From: Glebionis coronaria
Lineage: Eukaryota > Streptophyta > Magnoliopsida > Asterales > Asteraceae
Length of the DNA: 64,000 nucleotides
Assembly (NCBI GenBank): GCA_025667525.1
Contig: JANFOE010002221.1
Location: forward strand, 86,546-150,545
Reading direction: 5' to 3'
The notes below the pieces were generated by a model. It was given only the letters and a program-made list of their open reading frames with translations, had not been told where the DNA came from and did not search any database. Of the stretch, positions 1 through 9,868 are shown piece by piece. The stretch's first letter is position 1, and each line of letters starts with the position of its first letter. A program made the position numbers and the translations under genes.

Positions 1-1183
1 ATAACATTAGACATATCCTTAACCATATCAATCCTGTTTCGAGCGTTTTTACTTTTAACAATATTATGAAAATAAGCTGAATTAGAATCGCCCGCTTCCA
101 ACCACTGAATCCTAGCTTTCTGTCTCAAAAAGCTTTCCTCGTCCATAATAGCTTCCTTGAACGCAAGTAATAAATGCGCATGATCTTCCCGAATTGACGC
201 ATTAGATGGATTTAAATCAATAGCATGTTGAATCTCATCCAGTACATCACGAAGCACATTGACACGCGTATGCAAATTACCTTGTTCATGAAACAACTTA
301 CGCAACGGAGTTTTAAGACCCTTAAGTCTTTTAACCATTTGGAACATCGCACATCCATGAACCTCCAAATTCTAGCCATTTGCAACAATCTCCTTAAACC
401 TGTCCTTATGCACAAGAAAATTAAAGAATTTAAATGGCTTTGGTTTAGGTTTAGACACATTAGGTAACCGAAGCACACATGGGGAATGATCCGAAATCCT
501 ATAAGGCTGAAATATAGCAAAAGAACCAGGAAACTAATCCAGAAACTTCGAGTTAGACATAATTCTATCAATTTTTTTAAGAATACCATCATCACCATTA
601 GGCTTCTCATTCCAAGTGAAATGAAAACCTGTAGCATTAACATCAGTGACCTCCATACTCCGAACACAATCTTTAAATTCACGCATAGCAATATTGGGTC
701 GATACCCACCACAAGAATGGTCTTCAAGATTAAGCACATCGTTAAAATCACCAAGAACAACCCAAGGTTTATCCCACATAAAAGAAGCATGCGCAACAAG
801 ATTACTCCACAGAACATGTCTATCTTGATAAGCATTATCCGCATAAACAAAGGAACAAAACAATGTTCGATTATCCAAGCGAGTATTGATTTGACAGTGC
901 ATAACCTGATTTGTAAGAGACATAACCATAACATCCACATTATCATCATTCCAACCAAGAATAATACGCGTACCTTTAGAACAAATACCCCCATTCGACG
1001 ACCACTTCCAACGACGACAAATTTTCTTACAAACATCAAAAACACAAGTAGCATCAACATGAGATTCTAACACAACACACACACTCAAGTTATTATCATG
1101 CACAACCTGACGAACCTCCTTTTGTTTAAGGACTGGTTCAAACCCCTTATATTCCATGAGGCGATACTAAACATTAAAAACAT
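1..1183 (-). pseudogene. LINE-B ORF2, endonuclease part (broken)
   Basis: This is the N-terminal part of LINE ORF2, an apurinic/apyrimidinic-type (EEP) endonuclease that nicks target DNA for target-primed reverse transcription. The likely start is the ATG at 1183, 14 nt inside the end of ORF1, by analogy with copy A. A 1-nt deletion near 1128 moves the first residues out of frame. The readable part (1157-534) shows the family's GDFN-like motif (GDFND here), a WNEKPNG segment and the closing DRIMSN motif. An in-frame TAG at about 534 follows FLD, and copy A has the same TAG. A second stop, TGG to TAG, lies near 374. The remainder to position 1 is the linker before the reverse transcriptase. 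It cannot make a functional protein. Confidence 0.85.
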
Positions 1184-2070
1184 TAGGATCAGGAGTGCTT
1201 GCCCCTGTTATTGGATTCATGATATTAATCGACTCATCGTAAATGTTTTCCACAGATTCATCATCATCTGCATCCTGCTCAACTGCCAAACCAGATAAAG
1301 CCGAAAAAGCATTTGAAAGAGACATCACTAGTAGATTTACCTTTATCTATCACTGGTTGTGGACTCGTAATAGTAGTGTTACCCGTTTGCATCTGCGTCT
1401 TTGTACTAAGACGTCCTCCATTACTCGAACCAGAAGTCGAGGCTTTCGGTTTATAATTAAACTCTTTAGCAACATTAAACCCCTTAGCAACAGAAACCCC
1501 TCTTGGAATAGTATTGTTAACCTTTTTGTTGTTTCGTTTTCTATTCACCACCTGTTGAAATCCATCTTTATCCACATTAGAGCCACTAGCACCAGCAATT
1601 GTAGAACTCGAAAGTTTAGGCTCTACTACAACCCTTTTGGGGAAAGTACTCAACGTATGACCAAAACACTTGCACGTTTCAGTACGTGGGGGCTTCCATT
1701 CATACTCAATCTGAATAACTTCTTTAGGATACTCATCCCCTTCAAGAGCTGGAATTCCAACAGCAACCGTCTCCAAAAACTCAGTTTTGGCATCAACCTC
1801 AATGAGGCATCTAGCGAAACTACAGCGACCCCACGAATCCTTACACATAGTACTCGTATAAGAATCCAGCATGACCTGTTTCCCAATATAACTAGCAATG
1901 AGACTCAACCCCTCCTCATCAAACACTTGTAAAGGAACATCATGGAGTTTAACCCAGACCGACACCATAGTTAGTTCCTCCTTCTTAGGGCTTGTTTTCA
2001 CCGACCACTTCTTAAGTATGATAGGAGATTTTTTTATCATCCATAGACCTCCCTCTAGGACCACTTCTTA
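1167..2070 (-). pseudogene. LINE-B ORF1, C-terminal part (DUF4283 / zinc knuckle)
   Basis: ORF1 of plant L1 elements encodes an RNA-binding protein with a DUF4283 domain followed by a CCHC knuckle. Here the readable protein starts in DUF4283 (GGLWMIKKSPIILKKW) and runs through an SVWVKLHDVPLQ motif and an EADAKTEF-like patch (EVDAKTEF). It then reaches a knuckle remnant with CKCFGH and a serine/threonine-rich tail ending near 1167. A 2-nt deletion near 1316 breaks the tail relative to copy A. The knuckle's second half reads STF where copy A has STC, so its last cysteine is lost. The N-terminal third is missing because the copy begins at the junction near 2075. Confidence 0.82.
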
Positions 2071-2082
2071 TCCAGCCAAGGG
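2066..2082. other. Head-to-tail junction between two LINE copies
   Basis: Left of this point the sequence is ORF1 of copy B. Right of it is the zf-RVT end of ORF2 of copy A. In copy A the ORF1 sequence at about 58990 reads TCCAATCCAGCCAGAG, and here it reads TCTTATCCAGCCAAGG. The shared ATCCAGCCA is therefore a roughly 9-bp microhomology at the breakpoint. Both copies point the same way. This fits either a tandem duplication or a 5'-truncated LINE insertion into a sister copy. Confidence 0.75.
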
Positions 2083-3413
2083 TGTAATAAACGCTACAAT
2101 GTCACTCATCCGAGGAGGAATATTTTGCATACCACACCTATCTCGCAATTGTAACCATACCTGAGTAGAATAAGGACATTCAAAGAAAATATGATTATGC
2201 GAGTCAGGAACCTGATTACACATGGGGCACATAAGAGAAGATAGATCAACATTAGGGCCAACATCCCAATGCTTAAGACGATCCTACGTCTTCAATTTCT
2301 GCTTCATTACTAACCACAAATGAATCGCATGTCTAGGAATACAATGTGGAAACCAAACAACATTAAACCAATCAACATTATTAGCCCTCACTCGTATAGA
2401 CTCCCACACAATAGCCACAGAAAACGGTCGATTAATACCATTATGGTCCCGCCAAACCATACTATCTCTACAGTCATCACAAAGCATATGAACTGGAATA
2501 GACATAATATTCGGGAATCTATCATACCAATCCAACGGCTATCTCCAAGCTCCATTCAGAATTATGTCCTTTACCTTATCCGATAACGCCAAAACTGAAC
2601 GATTAATATGTCGAACCGAAATAGTATCCCGAATCGGGCATTCAGCGGCCCATTTATCAAACCACATAGAAGTATCTCTACCATCATGGATTTGGTGCCA
2701 AAAAAACGGACGAATCATTATCCTTAGCTGGAGTAGCTTTCGCCAACACCAACTCACCTCACTGATACAAGGAACGTCCCAAAAACTTCTACCTTTCAAC
2801 TTCAAGTCATAAATCCAACGCACCCATAAGGAATCTCTTTTAGCAAGAATACTCCATACATGCGACGTCATTAATGCAGCATTAAAATCGTCAAGTCTAC
2901 GTATACCAAGTCCACCTTCATTCAGAGGCTTACAAATAGTGTTCCAGGCAACTTTGGCTTTACCCCGCTTCATCTCTCCTTGACATCATAAAAAACCACG
3001 CATAATCTGTTCAAGCTCATTAATAATTCTAACAGGAAGTATAAAAACAGACGCCCAATAAATATGCATATATTAAAGAACAGAAGGAATAAGTTGCACT
3101 CTCCCTGCAAGAGAAAGAAACTTATTACGCCAGTCATTAACCCTGTTCTCAAGCTTCTCAACCAAAATTTTACAATCACGATACCAAAGCCTTGAAGAGA
3201 TAAGGGGAACTCCAAGGTACCTAACAGGTAACATTCCTTCAGCAAAAGGCGTAAGATTAAGGATACAAGATTTAATTCCACTAGGAACATTACAATAATA
3301 AGTTGTACTCTTAGGAATACTAGGCACCAATCCTGAAGCATTCTTGAATTCCTCCAACGTATCCATAAGAACAGAAACAGAACCCAAATGACCCCTTGAG
3401 AAAATAAACAAAT
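2079..3413 (-). pseudogene. LINE-A ORF2, C-terminal part (RT thumb and zf-RVT)
   Basis: This is the 3' portion of LINE-A ORF2, separated from its 5' portion (56014-58110) by the 52.6-kb nested insertion. Read on the minus strand it starts immediately after the FADDL catalytic motif with FIFSRGH. It continues through VRYLGVPLISSRL and GRVQLIPSVL, typical of the L1 RT thumb. It then reads GEMKRGKAKVAWNTICKP and a zf-RVT domain with WFPHCIPRHAIHLWL and MCPMCN...H..H.F..C. One reading frame runs throughout and is interrupted only by stops near 3073, 2539 and 2284. The protein ends artificially at the junction near 2078, so the LINE 3' end and poly-A are not seen here. Confidence 0.88.
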
Positions 3414-4415
3414 TGTTATGTGTGTAATGATTTGGATTAGATTTGTGATTATATTGAGAATAAGAAAATAGAAATGGGGTAAGAAGAGAGTGACGGTTAC
3501 GAAGACGGATTAAACTAAGTCGAAAAAGGTGTACACGTAAAACCGTAAAAAGTGCTAAGATTAAATTTTACCCTAAAAATTCCTAAAATTACCAAAAATC
3601 CACAATAATATTCTAAGAGTTTACAAAAAAATCCAAACTTGCCAAATCCTTTTAATTAAATAGATAATGACTTTTTAATGCTAATTAAAGCCCTAAAAAT
3701 CAAAATTAATTATTAAAAAGCCCTAAACAAGATTTTAAAGTTTGTAAACCTCAAAAATACTCTAATTAAGCTAAAAACTATTTTTTCAAAATTTTAAAAC
3801 CAATAAAAACTATTTTTAAACAATTAAAAACTACTAAAATCAATTAAAACTTAAATTAATTCTAGAAAATAATTAAAAGACTCTAAAAATATTTGGAAAG
3901 TTGCAAAAATCCTAATTAAGTGTTTAGAACCTAGAAAAAATATAAAAACTTAGAAAATCAGACTTATAATTTTTAATAATAAAATAATATTAAAATAATA
4001 TTAAAAATCCAAAAATTATAAAAAATTCTAAAAACTTGCAAACTAGCTTAATTTAACCTAAATAACTCCTAAATGAAAGTGAAATTACCTAAATACCCCT
4101 ATTGGGCCTAGAGAATGGGCTAAACCCAAAACAGTAGCTTATTGGGCCAAATTTGGGCCCAATAACAAAAAGTGTTCAAAATAAGATCAAAAAGCACAGG
4201 TTGACTCAAAATTTGGTTTTAAACAACTTTTTCCAAAGGCCCAAAAGCTGAAAATGTGAAATAAGCTAGCTTATAACAAGCAGCTTATTCTTAATTGGCT
4301 TTTTGGCCCATTAAGCTATAAGTCAATGCCATAAGCTAAAATTTGACACACAAGCTTCTTTTGACCTATATAAGACTTCTGCAAAAAGAAATTTGAAATA
4401 AGCCCAAGGAATAAG
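3414..4415 (-). repeat. Athila-1 3' LTR, distal segment (U5 side)
   Basis: This matches 51898-52899 of the 5' LTR with roughly 2% divergence by eye. It is very AT-rich and filled with short AATTAA and CCTAAAAA runs. Its outer end reads TGTTATGTG directly after the TSD. The 5' LTR has 119 extra bases between the terminal TG and TTATGTG, so the outermost part of this LTR has been deleted. The last five bases, ATAAG, are the left target-site copy of the LARD. Confidence 0.9.
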
Positions 4416-4734
4416 TGTCACACCCCCAAATTCACCACAGCGGAAGACTGGCTTTGGGAGGCTGTGACTTCATGAGTAATCGAGAGCTTGATCCGAGAAC
4501 GACCTCTACATGCCAAAACCACATAGCAGACTCCAAATAGTCCATACAGTCAAGTACCTGAAAATACATGCTTAAAAATGTCAACATAAAGTTGGTGAGT
4601 TCATAAGTTTGTTTTAAAACGTTTATGAAAAATTAGAGTTTTACCGACCACTGCACCTTGCAGTAAAATATAAGTGTTTAAAAAAATCACAGTTTCTTGT
4701 TAAATATGCTTCTTTCAAAATTTCAAAGTTTATT

Positions 4735-5060
4735 AATAAGGACAACGTTTATTGACAAAAACAAAGTTTACTGATAATAAATATAGTTTACTGATAAAAA
4801 CAGAGTTCACTGAAAAATAAAAAGAGTTTCTGATAAAACAGTGTTCACTGGAAATAAAAAGAGTTATTGATAGATAGAGTTCACTGGAAATAAAAAGAGT
4901 TTCTGATAAAACAGGGTTTTCAAATAATGAATCGCACTTTCTGATAGAAACACAGAGTTCACATGAAATAAATAGAGTTTTCAGATAAAACAAAGTTCAC
5001 AGATAATAAATAGTGTTTTCTGATAAAAACAGAGCTCTCTGATAAATAATAGAGTTTTCA
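4735..5060. repeat. Degenerate minisatellite inside the LARD LTR (left copy)
   Basis: The stretch repeats a theme of roughly 20-36 nt built from GAGTT(C)ACTG, a short A-rich block (GAAATAAAAA) and TTCTGATAAAA. About ten imperfect units follow one another. The same array recurs at about 10188-10513 in the right LTR, so it predates the insertion. It is non-coding; the apparent 86-residue ORF across it is just the repeat translated. Confidence 0.75.
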
Positions 5061-7576
5061 ATAACAATATAATGGATTATGAACCACAAGATTTTCCAAC
5101 CACCTAGTGAAAATATAACAAATACAAAGTCACTAGATAAAATAAAGCATTTATTATTGTCTAAGTTCATGACACCGAAACGTTAACATATACGGCAGTA
5201 AAGCAATACTGTAATAAGTAGCCCAAACAGGTGTCTAACCCACGACACCCGTAATCAGACTCAAATGCAGGTGTACCTAATTTGACCCCACAGTCACAAT
5301 TAGGTAGGGATGTCAGTCCCGATAGATCTATCCATAACATTCGCGCTTTCGACCGGTCATCCGGTCCGAAATTAACGGTTCATGAAAGTGGGCCAAAAGA
5401 AACTTGGGTTAAATAGGGACTTAGACAAATAATCAAACGAGTAAGTGTACTTGTGTTCATGCGTTAAATCAAGCAATCATATAGTAGAAAAATTAGTAAC
5501 TGTTAAAACAATTAACAGAGTTCACAGATGAGCACTTAACAAGTAAGACAGTTCATATAGTTTCTGACCAACCAAGTAAGCTTAAAAATAGCTTATAAAA
5601 CCAAGTGATTTATAAATAGTTATTCACAACCAAACACGTTTATAAATCTTGACAAGAAAGTGAGTTTATAACTGGTTTACGACCAAGCATGTACCTCCCC
5701 CAAAGAGCAATTATAAAACATTTATAATTCAATAAAGTAAGAAAAGGTGGGGTATGAACTCACCTCGAAGCAATAACAAATTGTCGACTAGTATGAGTGA
5801 CCCGAGAACAAAACACGAGAAATGATGCAGAAACTCTAACTGCAACCAAGATGATAATAATGCATATTTAAACTAATACGCCAAATAAATGAATAAAACG
5901 GAGTTTCGTCCCTAGCATGTGCTTGCATTTCATTTAAATGGTAAAGATATTCATTTTCGAAAAATATCAACTTAGGTCAAACGGTCAACTTTGACGGGTC
6001 GTCGCGTTCTTAATATAAGTCTGTAAATTACGACGTCAAACTTTTTGGATACTAGGCCATGTGAAATTTAATAACTTACTTCGGGTCGACTCGTAGTTTG
6101 GTCTCTAGATGCCTCAAATAAATAGACGAAGTAGTGACATTAGAAGGATTCATTAGAAAATGAATCGACACTTTTTATTGCTTAAAAAAAGTGGTTATTT
6201 ATGTAGAGTTTAGAAGTTTAATATAGAACTCGATATTGACTTTCACAACAAACCAAAACTACATTCATGTTCTTGGTCGGGTCGACTATAACATTCATAG
6301 TTTAATTTTTCTATACCGACATCGTTTAACGGGTCGAAAGAGGGTCCAAACCTGTGTAGGTCGTGACCCCAACCAACAGCCCACAAAATGTGTATGATAT
6401 ATAAAGTGCTAAAATGCAAGCCGAGTGACCAACTTCAAATTCATTTCACGATTTCGTTAAAAGTCCATTTTTAACGCTTCTTTTTCCTAGACGTAGATGC
6501 TAGTATCAAGTTTTATTATCAACAAAGGTTTCGAATTAAAACTTATTACACGTTTCTAAATAATTCATCAACTGTACAGGTTTTCTTCCTAAATTTCGAA
6601 GTGTAGCAGCAAGGAAAAATGTTGATTTTTCGAGTGACGATATCTCATTCGTTTCTCAACCGTTTTAGTCCATTCTTTTTCATACATGATCACGACCGGA
6701 TCAAGTTTTTATACAAGCCATATCCCGACCTGAACTAGGTGATAAAACGTCGAACAAGGTACGCAAAGTAACCCATTTTTCGTAGTTTAAAACTTATCTA
6801 GAAAACGCAGATTTTCAAATGCTCACAATGGATTCGTTACTTGACCATTTTGTGAAATTCGAACTCCTATACGTTCTTAACCAAGCCATATAAAAATCCC
6901 AGCTAGGTTTCGACCCATACCTATATTCAAACAGGTCAGATTTGGTCTCAAAAGTTAACCCACTTCAGACTTTTATTTACATAAAATGACACAATTCGCC
7001 AAAAAGATCTAATATAGTATGTCAAGGTTTCACGAGGATATTTTCTACATGAACACTCTTTGTGTACCCCGTTAAAGAATATTGAAGCCAAAAATTTCAT
7101 GCTTGAGTTTCTCAATAAACCGGAAAACATCAGAACTTATTTATCTTGTATAAAATGGTGTTTCATTGTTTTAAAGATTTGCAAGCACATGACTATGGCT
7201 AACTGAGAATACGAAATTTTATAAATCAAAATTAGATGTGCTCACAAGGTATGGATACGTTCGTGAAAAGTAATCCGAAATCAAAGAGCTCTATATACGA
7301 AAACCATGTCCTTAACATGCACTCCTACCCAAACTCCATTTAAACCTTATAATTCTTGCACCCTTGACGTTCTTGCTGCTGCTCACGGACCAGAAGGAAT
7401 AGAAAAGCATGGTTTGTTTGGTTTGAAGTGTACACAAAAAAAAATAAGGAACCCCAATCGTAACACAACTAAACTCCTTGCATTTTCTTTTTGCTACTAT
7501 TGTTCGACCCAGGTGAGGGAGAGATATGTGAGATTTGTATGTTGAATGTGTGAGATAATGATGGTCTTTGTTCTAG

Positions 7577-7584
7577 TATTTATA
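7577..7584 (-). promoter_or_regulatory. Putative TATA box in LARD LTR (left copy)
   Basis: On the minus strand the sequence reads CCCTATAAATACTAG, a strong plant TATA-box match in a GC-richer setting. It lies about 610 bp inside the 5' edge of the LTR as transcribed. The identical site occurs in the right LTR at 13031-13038, the copy that would drive the element. Confidence 0.55.
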
Positions 7585-8764
7585 GGGGAACATGGGCTTG
7601 TAACTTGTAGTTAGCATGGTTTGGTCAGGAAGTAAGGAGATTAGTTAGAACTTGTGATATAAATGAGACATATAGTACACATGGGGAAGGAGTTTCTAGC
7701 AGGAAAACGTGGGTGCAGGGGTGGATTTTTATGTTAGTTGACTTTGTGATTTGCACAAATTGTTTAAGGTATTATACATGGGTTATTTGGTAAGTAGGTA
7801 AAACATGATTTGAGGTGCATTAATAAATGGGAGGTTGTACATGAGAGGGGAGTGTCGGTTGTGATGAAGTGAAAGAGGGATTTATGGATTTATTCTTAGT
7901 AACTAGATTCTAAGATATATGTATTAAGCTGAACGTTAAGCGTAATGTAAGGTTTAAGTAGCTAATGTTTTCGGATAACTAACTTAATAAATCTCTTAAT
8001 AAATTTCGTGACAATTAAATATAAATTTAATTTTTTGCTGCGTCACTTTTTAAATTTTTGCGCACTCTTTTACAATATGTAAAATAAACTCCTGTTTTTA
8101 AACCAAATAACTTTGATATCTCTCGAAAACGAATTTCGATTATTAAATAATATAATTCATTATTATTTAAAGCCTGGAAAACCCGGTTGTGACATTCAGT
8201 CCGTGTTATTTTGAGTTCGTCCTCGAACTCAGTCGTTGTTACCTAATTTAAAAGTGTAGAGAAAAGGATTTAGAGGTTCTACCCCAGTGTTATATCGAAT
8301 ATACTTAGATTTGCTCACAGATAATTATGTCCATACTTTTAAAGTTGTGTTATCCACCAATAGTTGTTAGGTAAACAATGGGTAGAAATGGAATAAATCT
8401 GAGCGGTTATACACGTCCATCTGACAAATCGGTCATTGTTCATAGAACGATAAAAGGAAATAATTCGAAACGAAGTGTCTAGAAAAATCGTTAGTTCTTA
8501 AAATGGACAATGGTTCGCCACAGCCAGCCAGCTAGGTTTACATTCATTAGTGTATATTCAAATAAATTTCATGCGACAATTCGCGAATTAAATGAAGTTT
8601 AAAGAGTCACTCGTCAACGTCGTAATGGTAATGATAATAAGACGAAAGAACAATTAATTTGTACAGACAAATCATGAGTCAAAATAAATACACTCCCAAA
8701 ACTGGAGTACTAAAATCAAAACCTTAAATACAGGGTCACGTCGGATATCCTTAAGCCCACTCAC

Positions 8765-8822
8765 TTATAATCTCATATTTGCATACACAAGCGTCCTAAT
8801 CTATGCAAATATGTTATTATAA
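8765..8822 (-). other. Hairpin 1 of a paired structure in the LARD
   Basis: The arms CATATTTGCATA (8774-8785) and TATGCAAATATG (8802-8813) are perfect complements of 12 bp. They enclose the 16-nt loop CACAAGCGTCCTAATC. Beyond a symmetric 2x2 mismatch (8772-8773 against 8814-8815) the pairing resumes for 7 bp (8765-8771 with 8816-8822). It lies about 1.05 kb downstream of the PBS in the transcript. The neighbouring hairpin at 8837-8902 has the same architecture and nearly the same loop. Confidence 0.75.
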
Positions 8823-8836
8823 ACTTATGGTTCGGT

Positions 8837-8902
8837 GATTTATGATTTCTTTATTCAAATGCAAAGGCGTCCCAATCCATTTAAATAAAGACTTCATAAA
8901 TC
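8837..8902 (-). other. Hairpin 2 of a paired structure in the LARD
   Basis: Arms of 25 nt (8837-8861 and 8878-8902) pair at 22 positions, plus one G-U wobble in minus-strand RNA. The only interruption is a 2-nt internal loop, which leaves a 14-bp inner and a 9-bp outer stem. The 16-nt loop is CAAAGGCGTCCCAATC and matches the loop of hairpin 1 at 13 of 16 positions. The stem sequences differ between the two hairpins, so this is not simply one repeated hairpin. Confidence 0.75.
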
Positions 8903-9183
8903 GTCCTACTTAAGTGTCACCGGCAAAATACCCAATTCGAAATCGTTAAAATCTCTAAACGATATTATCCAAAATTACAAAAAGCAAAGAGTACGAGTTG
9001 AAAATAAGCCGTCTTCCATAAGTAGACGTTTCGAACGTACCAGATCGAAGAACATAAGTGTCGATAGGCGATAAAGCAGTCGTAGACGTATATCAAGTAA
9101 AGAAACTCACGGTTATAAGTAGGATAAGTATATAGTAGTCGGTTCTAAATAAGCAATTGTCCAATCACACAGTTCTTTCTCAT

Positions 9184-9546
9184 CCTCGAGGAAGACTCAT
9201 CAAATACTAAGCTGAGTAATAACTTATCATAACCCAACCTCGAAACTCACTCACAAAGAATGGCCCCGGGTTTTGTTATGAATTATTACACATCTCAACC
9301 TTTCGATGACTCAACTCGACTCTGAGCATACAACACATTCCATATTATTACGTAAGACTACGAGTCTTACCCACCCCCGAGGTAATTCATCAAAAATCAC
9401 AGGCTGTGTAACGTCCCATACTTAATTCCATCTCGCACTCAATCAAACATGAGGCCCACTGAGGCATAGTTAAGTATTGTTACACCTCTCAACTTTTTTG
9501 AATGAATTAGCTCGAACTTGGATTACTCACGACCAATCGTCAACCA
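9184..9546. repeat. Degenerate tandem duplication, about 190 bp, in the LARD internal region
   Basis: The segments 9184-9373 and 9374-9546 share an ordered set of similar blocks. Both open with CGAGG followed by TCATCAAA. Both contain ATTRTTACACMTCTCAAC, and both then read CAACTCGA/TAGCTCGA. A weaker third trace may follow to about 9610. The match is loose and was judged by eye. Confidence 0.4.
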
Positions 9547-9852
9547 AAATTCACATAATGTCTCAAGGTTTGTTATAAAAGAATTGTGGGACCATTGTGT
9601 AACTCACATTGCCCAATGAATGTTCAAACGTTCATATATATAAATATATTATATGTCTAAGCGCACTAATCAAGCAATCAAACTCACGTAAACAAGTAAT
9701 CATATGGCAGACAACAAAGCAATAACAAACATGTATTGCAAGTACTCATATAGCAGCGGAATAAGTATGATGTGATGAGTGTTACTACTAAATAAAACTG
9801 AGAGCCGGTTATAGTCTAGAATTACTAATGCAACCTAGTTCTCTATAACCAA

Positions 9853-9865
9853 GGCTCTGATACCA
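9853..9865 (-). promoter_or_regulatory. LARD primer binding site (initiator tRNA-Met)
   Basis: The minus strand reads TGGTATCAGAGCC, 13 bases complementary to the 3' end of plant initiator tRNA-Met. Three bases separate it from the LTR at 9869. It fixes the element's orientation and shows that minus-strand DNA synthesis is primed by this tRNA. Confidence 0.88.
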
Positions 9866-9868
9866 ATC

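Larger units (their letters stand above)
1..2078 (-). mobile_element. L1-type LINE, copy B (partial, runs off the left edge)
   Basis: This stretch aligns almost base for base with 56929-58990, so it is a second copy of the same LINE on the same strand. Read on the minus strand it begins inside ORF1 (DUF4283 region), passes through the ORF1 C-terminus and the ORF2 endonuclease, and leaves the window before the reverse transcriptase. Its upstream boundary at about 2070-2080 is an abrupt switch to the zf-RVT part of another LINE, with no poly-A. Scattered substitutions and small indels separate it from copy A, a few percent by eye. Confidence 0.9.
4416..8194 (-). repeat. LARD 3' LTR (left copy)
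   Basis: This is the left copy of the 3.78-kb LTR. Against the right copy I find by eye only three differences. One is G here versus A near 5354, in a CpG context. One is a run of nine versus ten A near 7440. One is T versus G near 7572. A degenerate minisatellite lies at 4735-5060. The segment GACCGG-TCAT-CCGGTC at about 5350-5365 is a perfect short hairpin in this copy only. No coding sequence is recognisable, and the short ORFs it holds have no family motifs. Confidence 0.93.
8195..9868 (-). other. LARD internal region, non-coding
   Basis: These 1,674 bases lie between the two LTRs. No ORF with a recognisable retroelement domain is present on either strand. What can be seen is an iMet PBS at the right end, two adjacent hairpins with a shared loop at 8765-8902, and a degenerate duplication at about 9184-9546. 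Next to the 3' LTR (8195 onward) the minus strand reads ACACGGACTGAA, which is not a convincing polypurine tract. The region probably carries signals for packaging and reverse transcription by a partner element. Confidence 0.8.

Noticed and set aside
212..1060. A 282-residue minus-strand ORF and plus-strand ORFs at 225-1070
   Set aside because: They overlap the LINE endonuclease in other frames and have unnatural compositions rich in M, L, V or I, T, N. They are shadow frames.
4733..4993. An 86-residue ORF repeated at 10186-10446
   Set aside because: It is the minisatellite translated. The phenylalanine- and serine-rich repeat pattern follows from the DNA repeat.
4735..5060. A CRISPR-like array
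   Set aside because: The units vary in length and sequence and have no constant repeat with unique spacers. The genome is a plant.
7306..7545. A 79-residue plus-strand ORF in the LARD left LTR
   Set aside because: It is interrupted in the right LTR by a single extra A and shows no motif. A real gene would not be destroyed by normal A-run variation unnoticed.
8195..8210. A polypurine tract for the LARD
   Set aside because: The bases next to the 3' LTR are mixed (ACACGGACTGAA on the minus strand). I could not support a PPT call.
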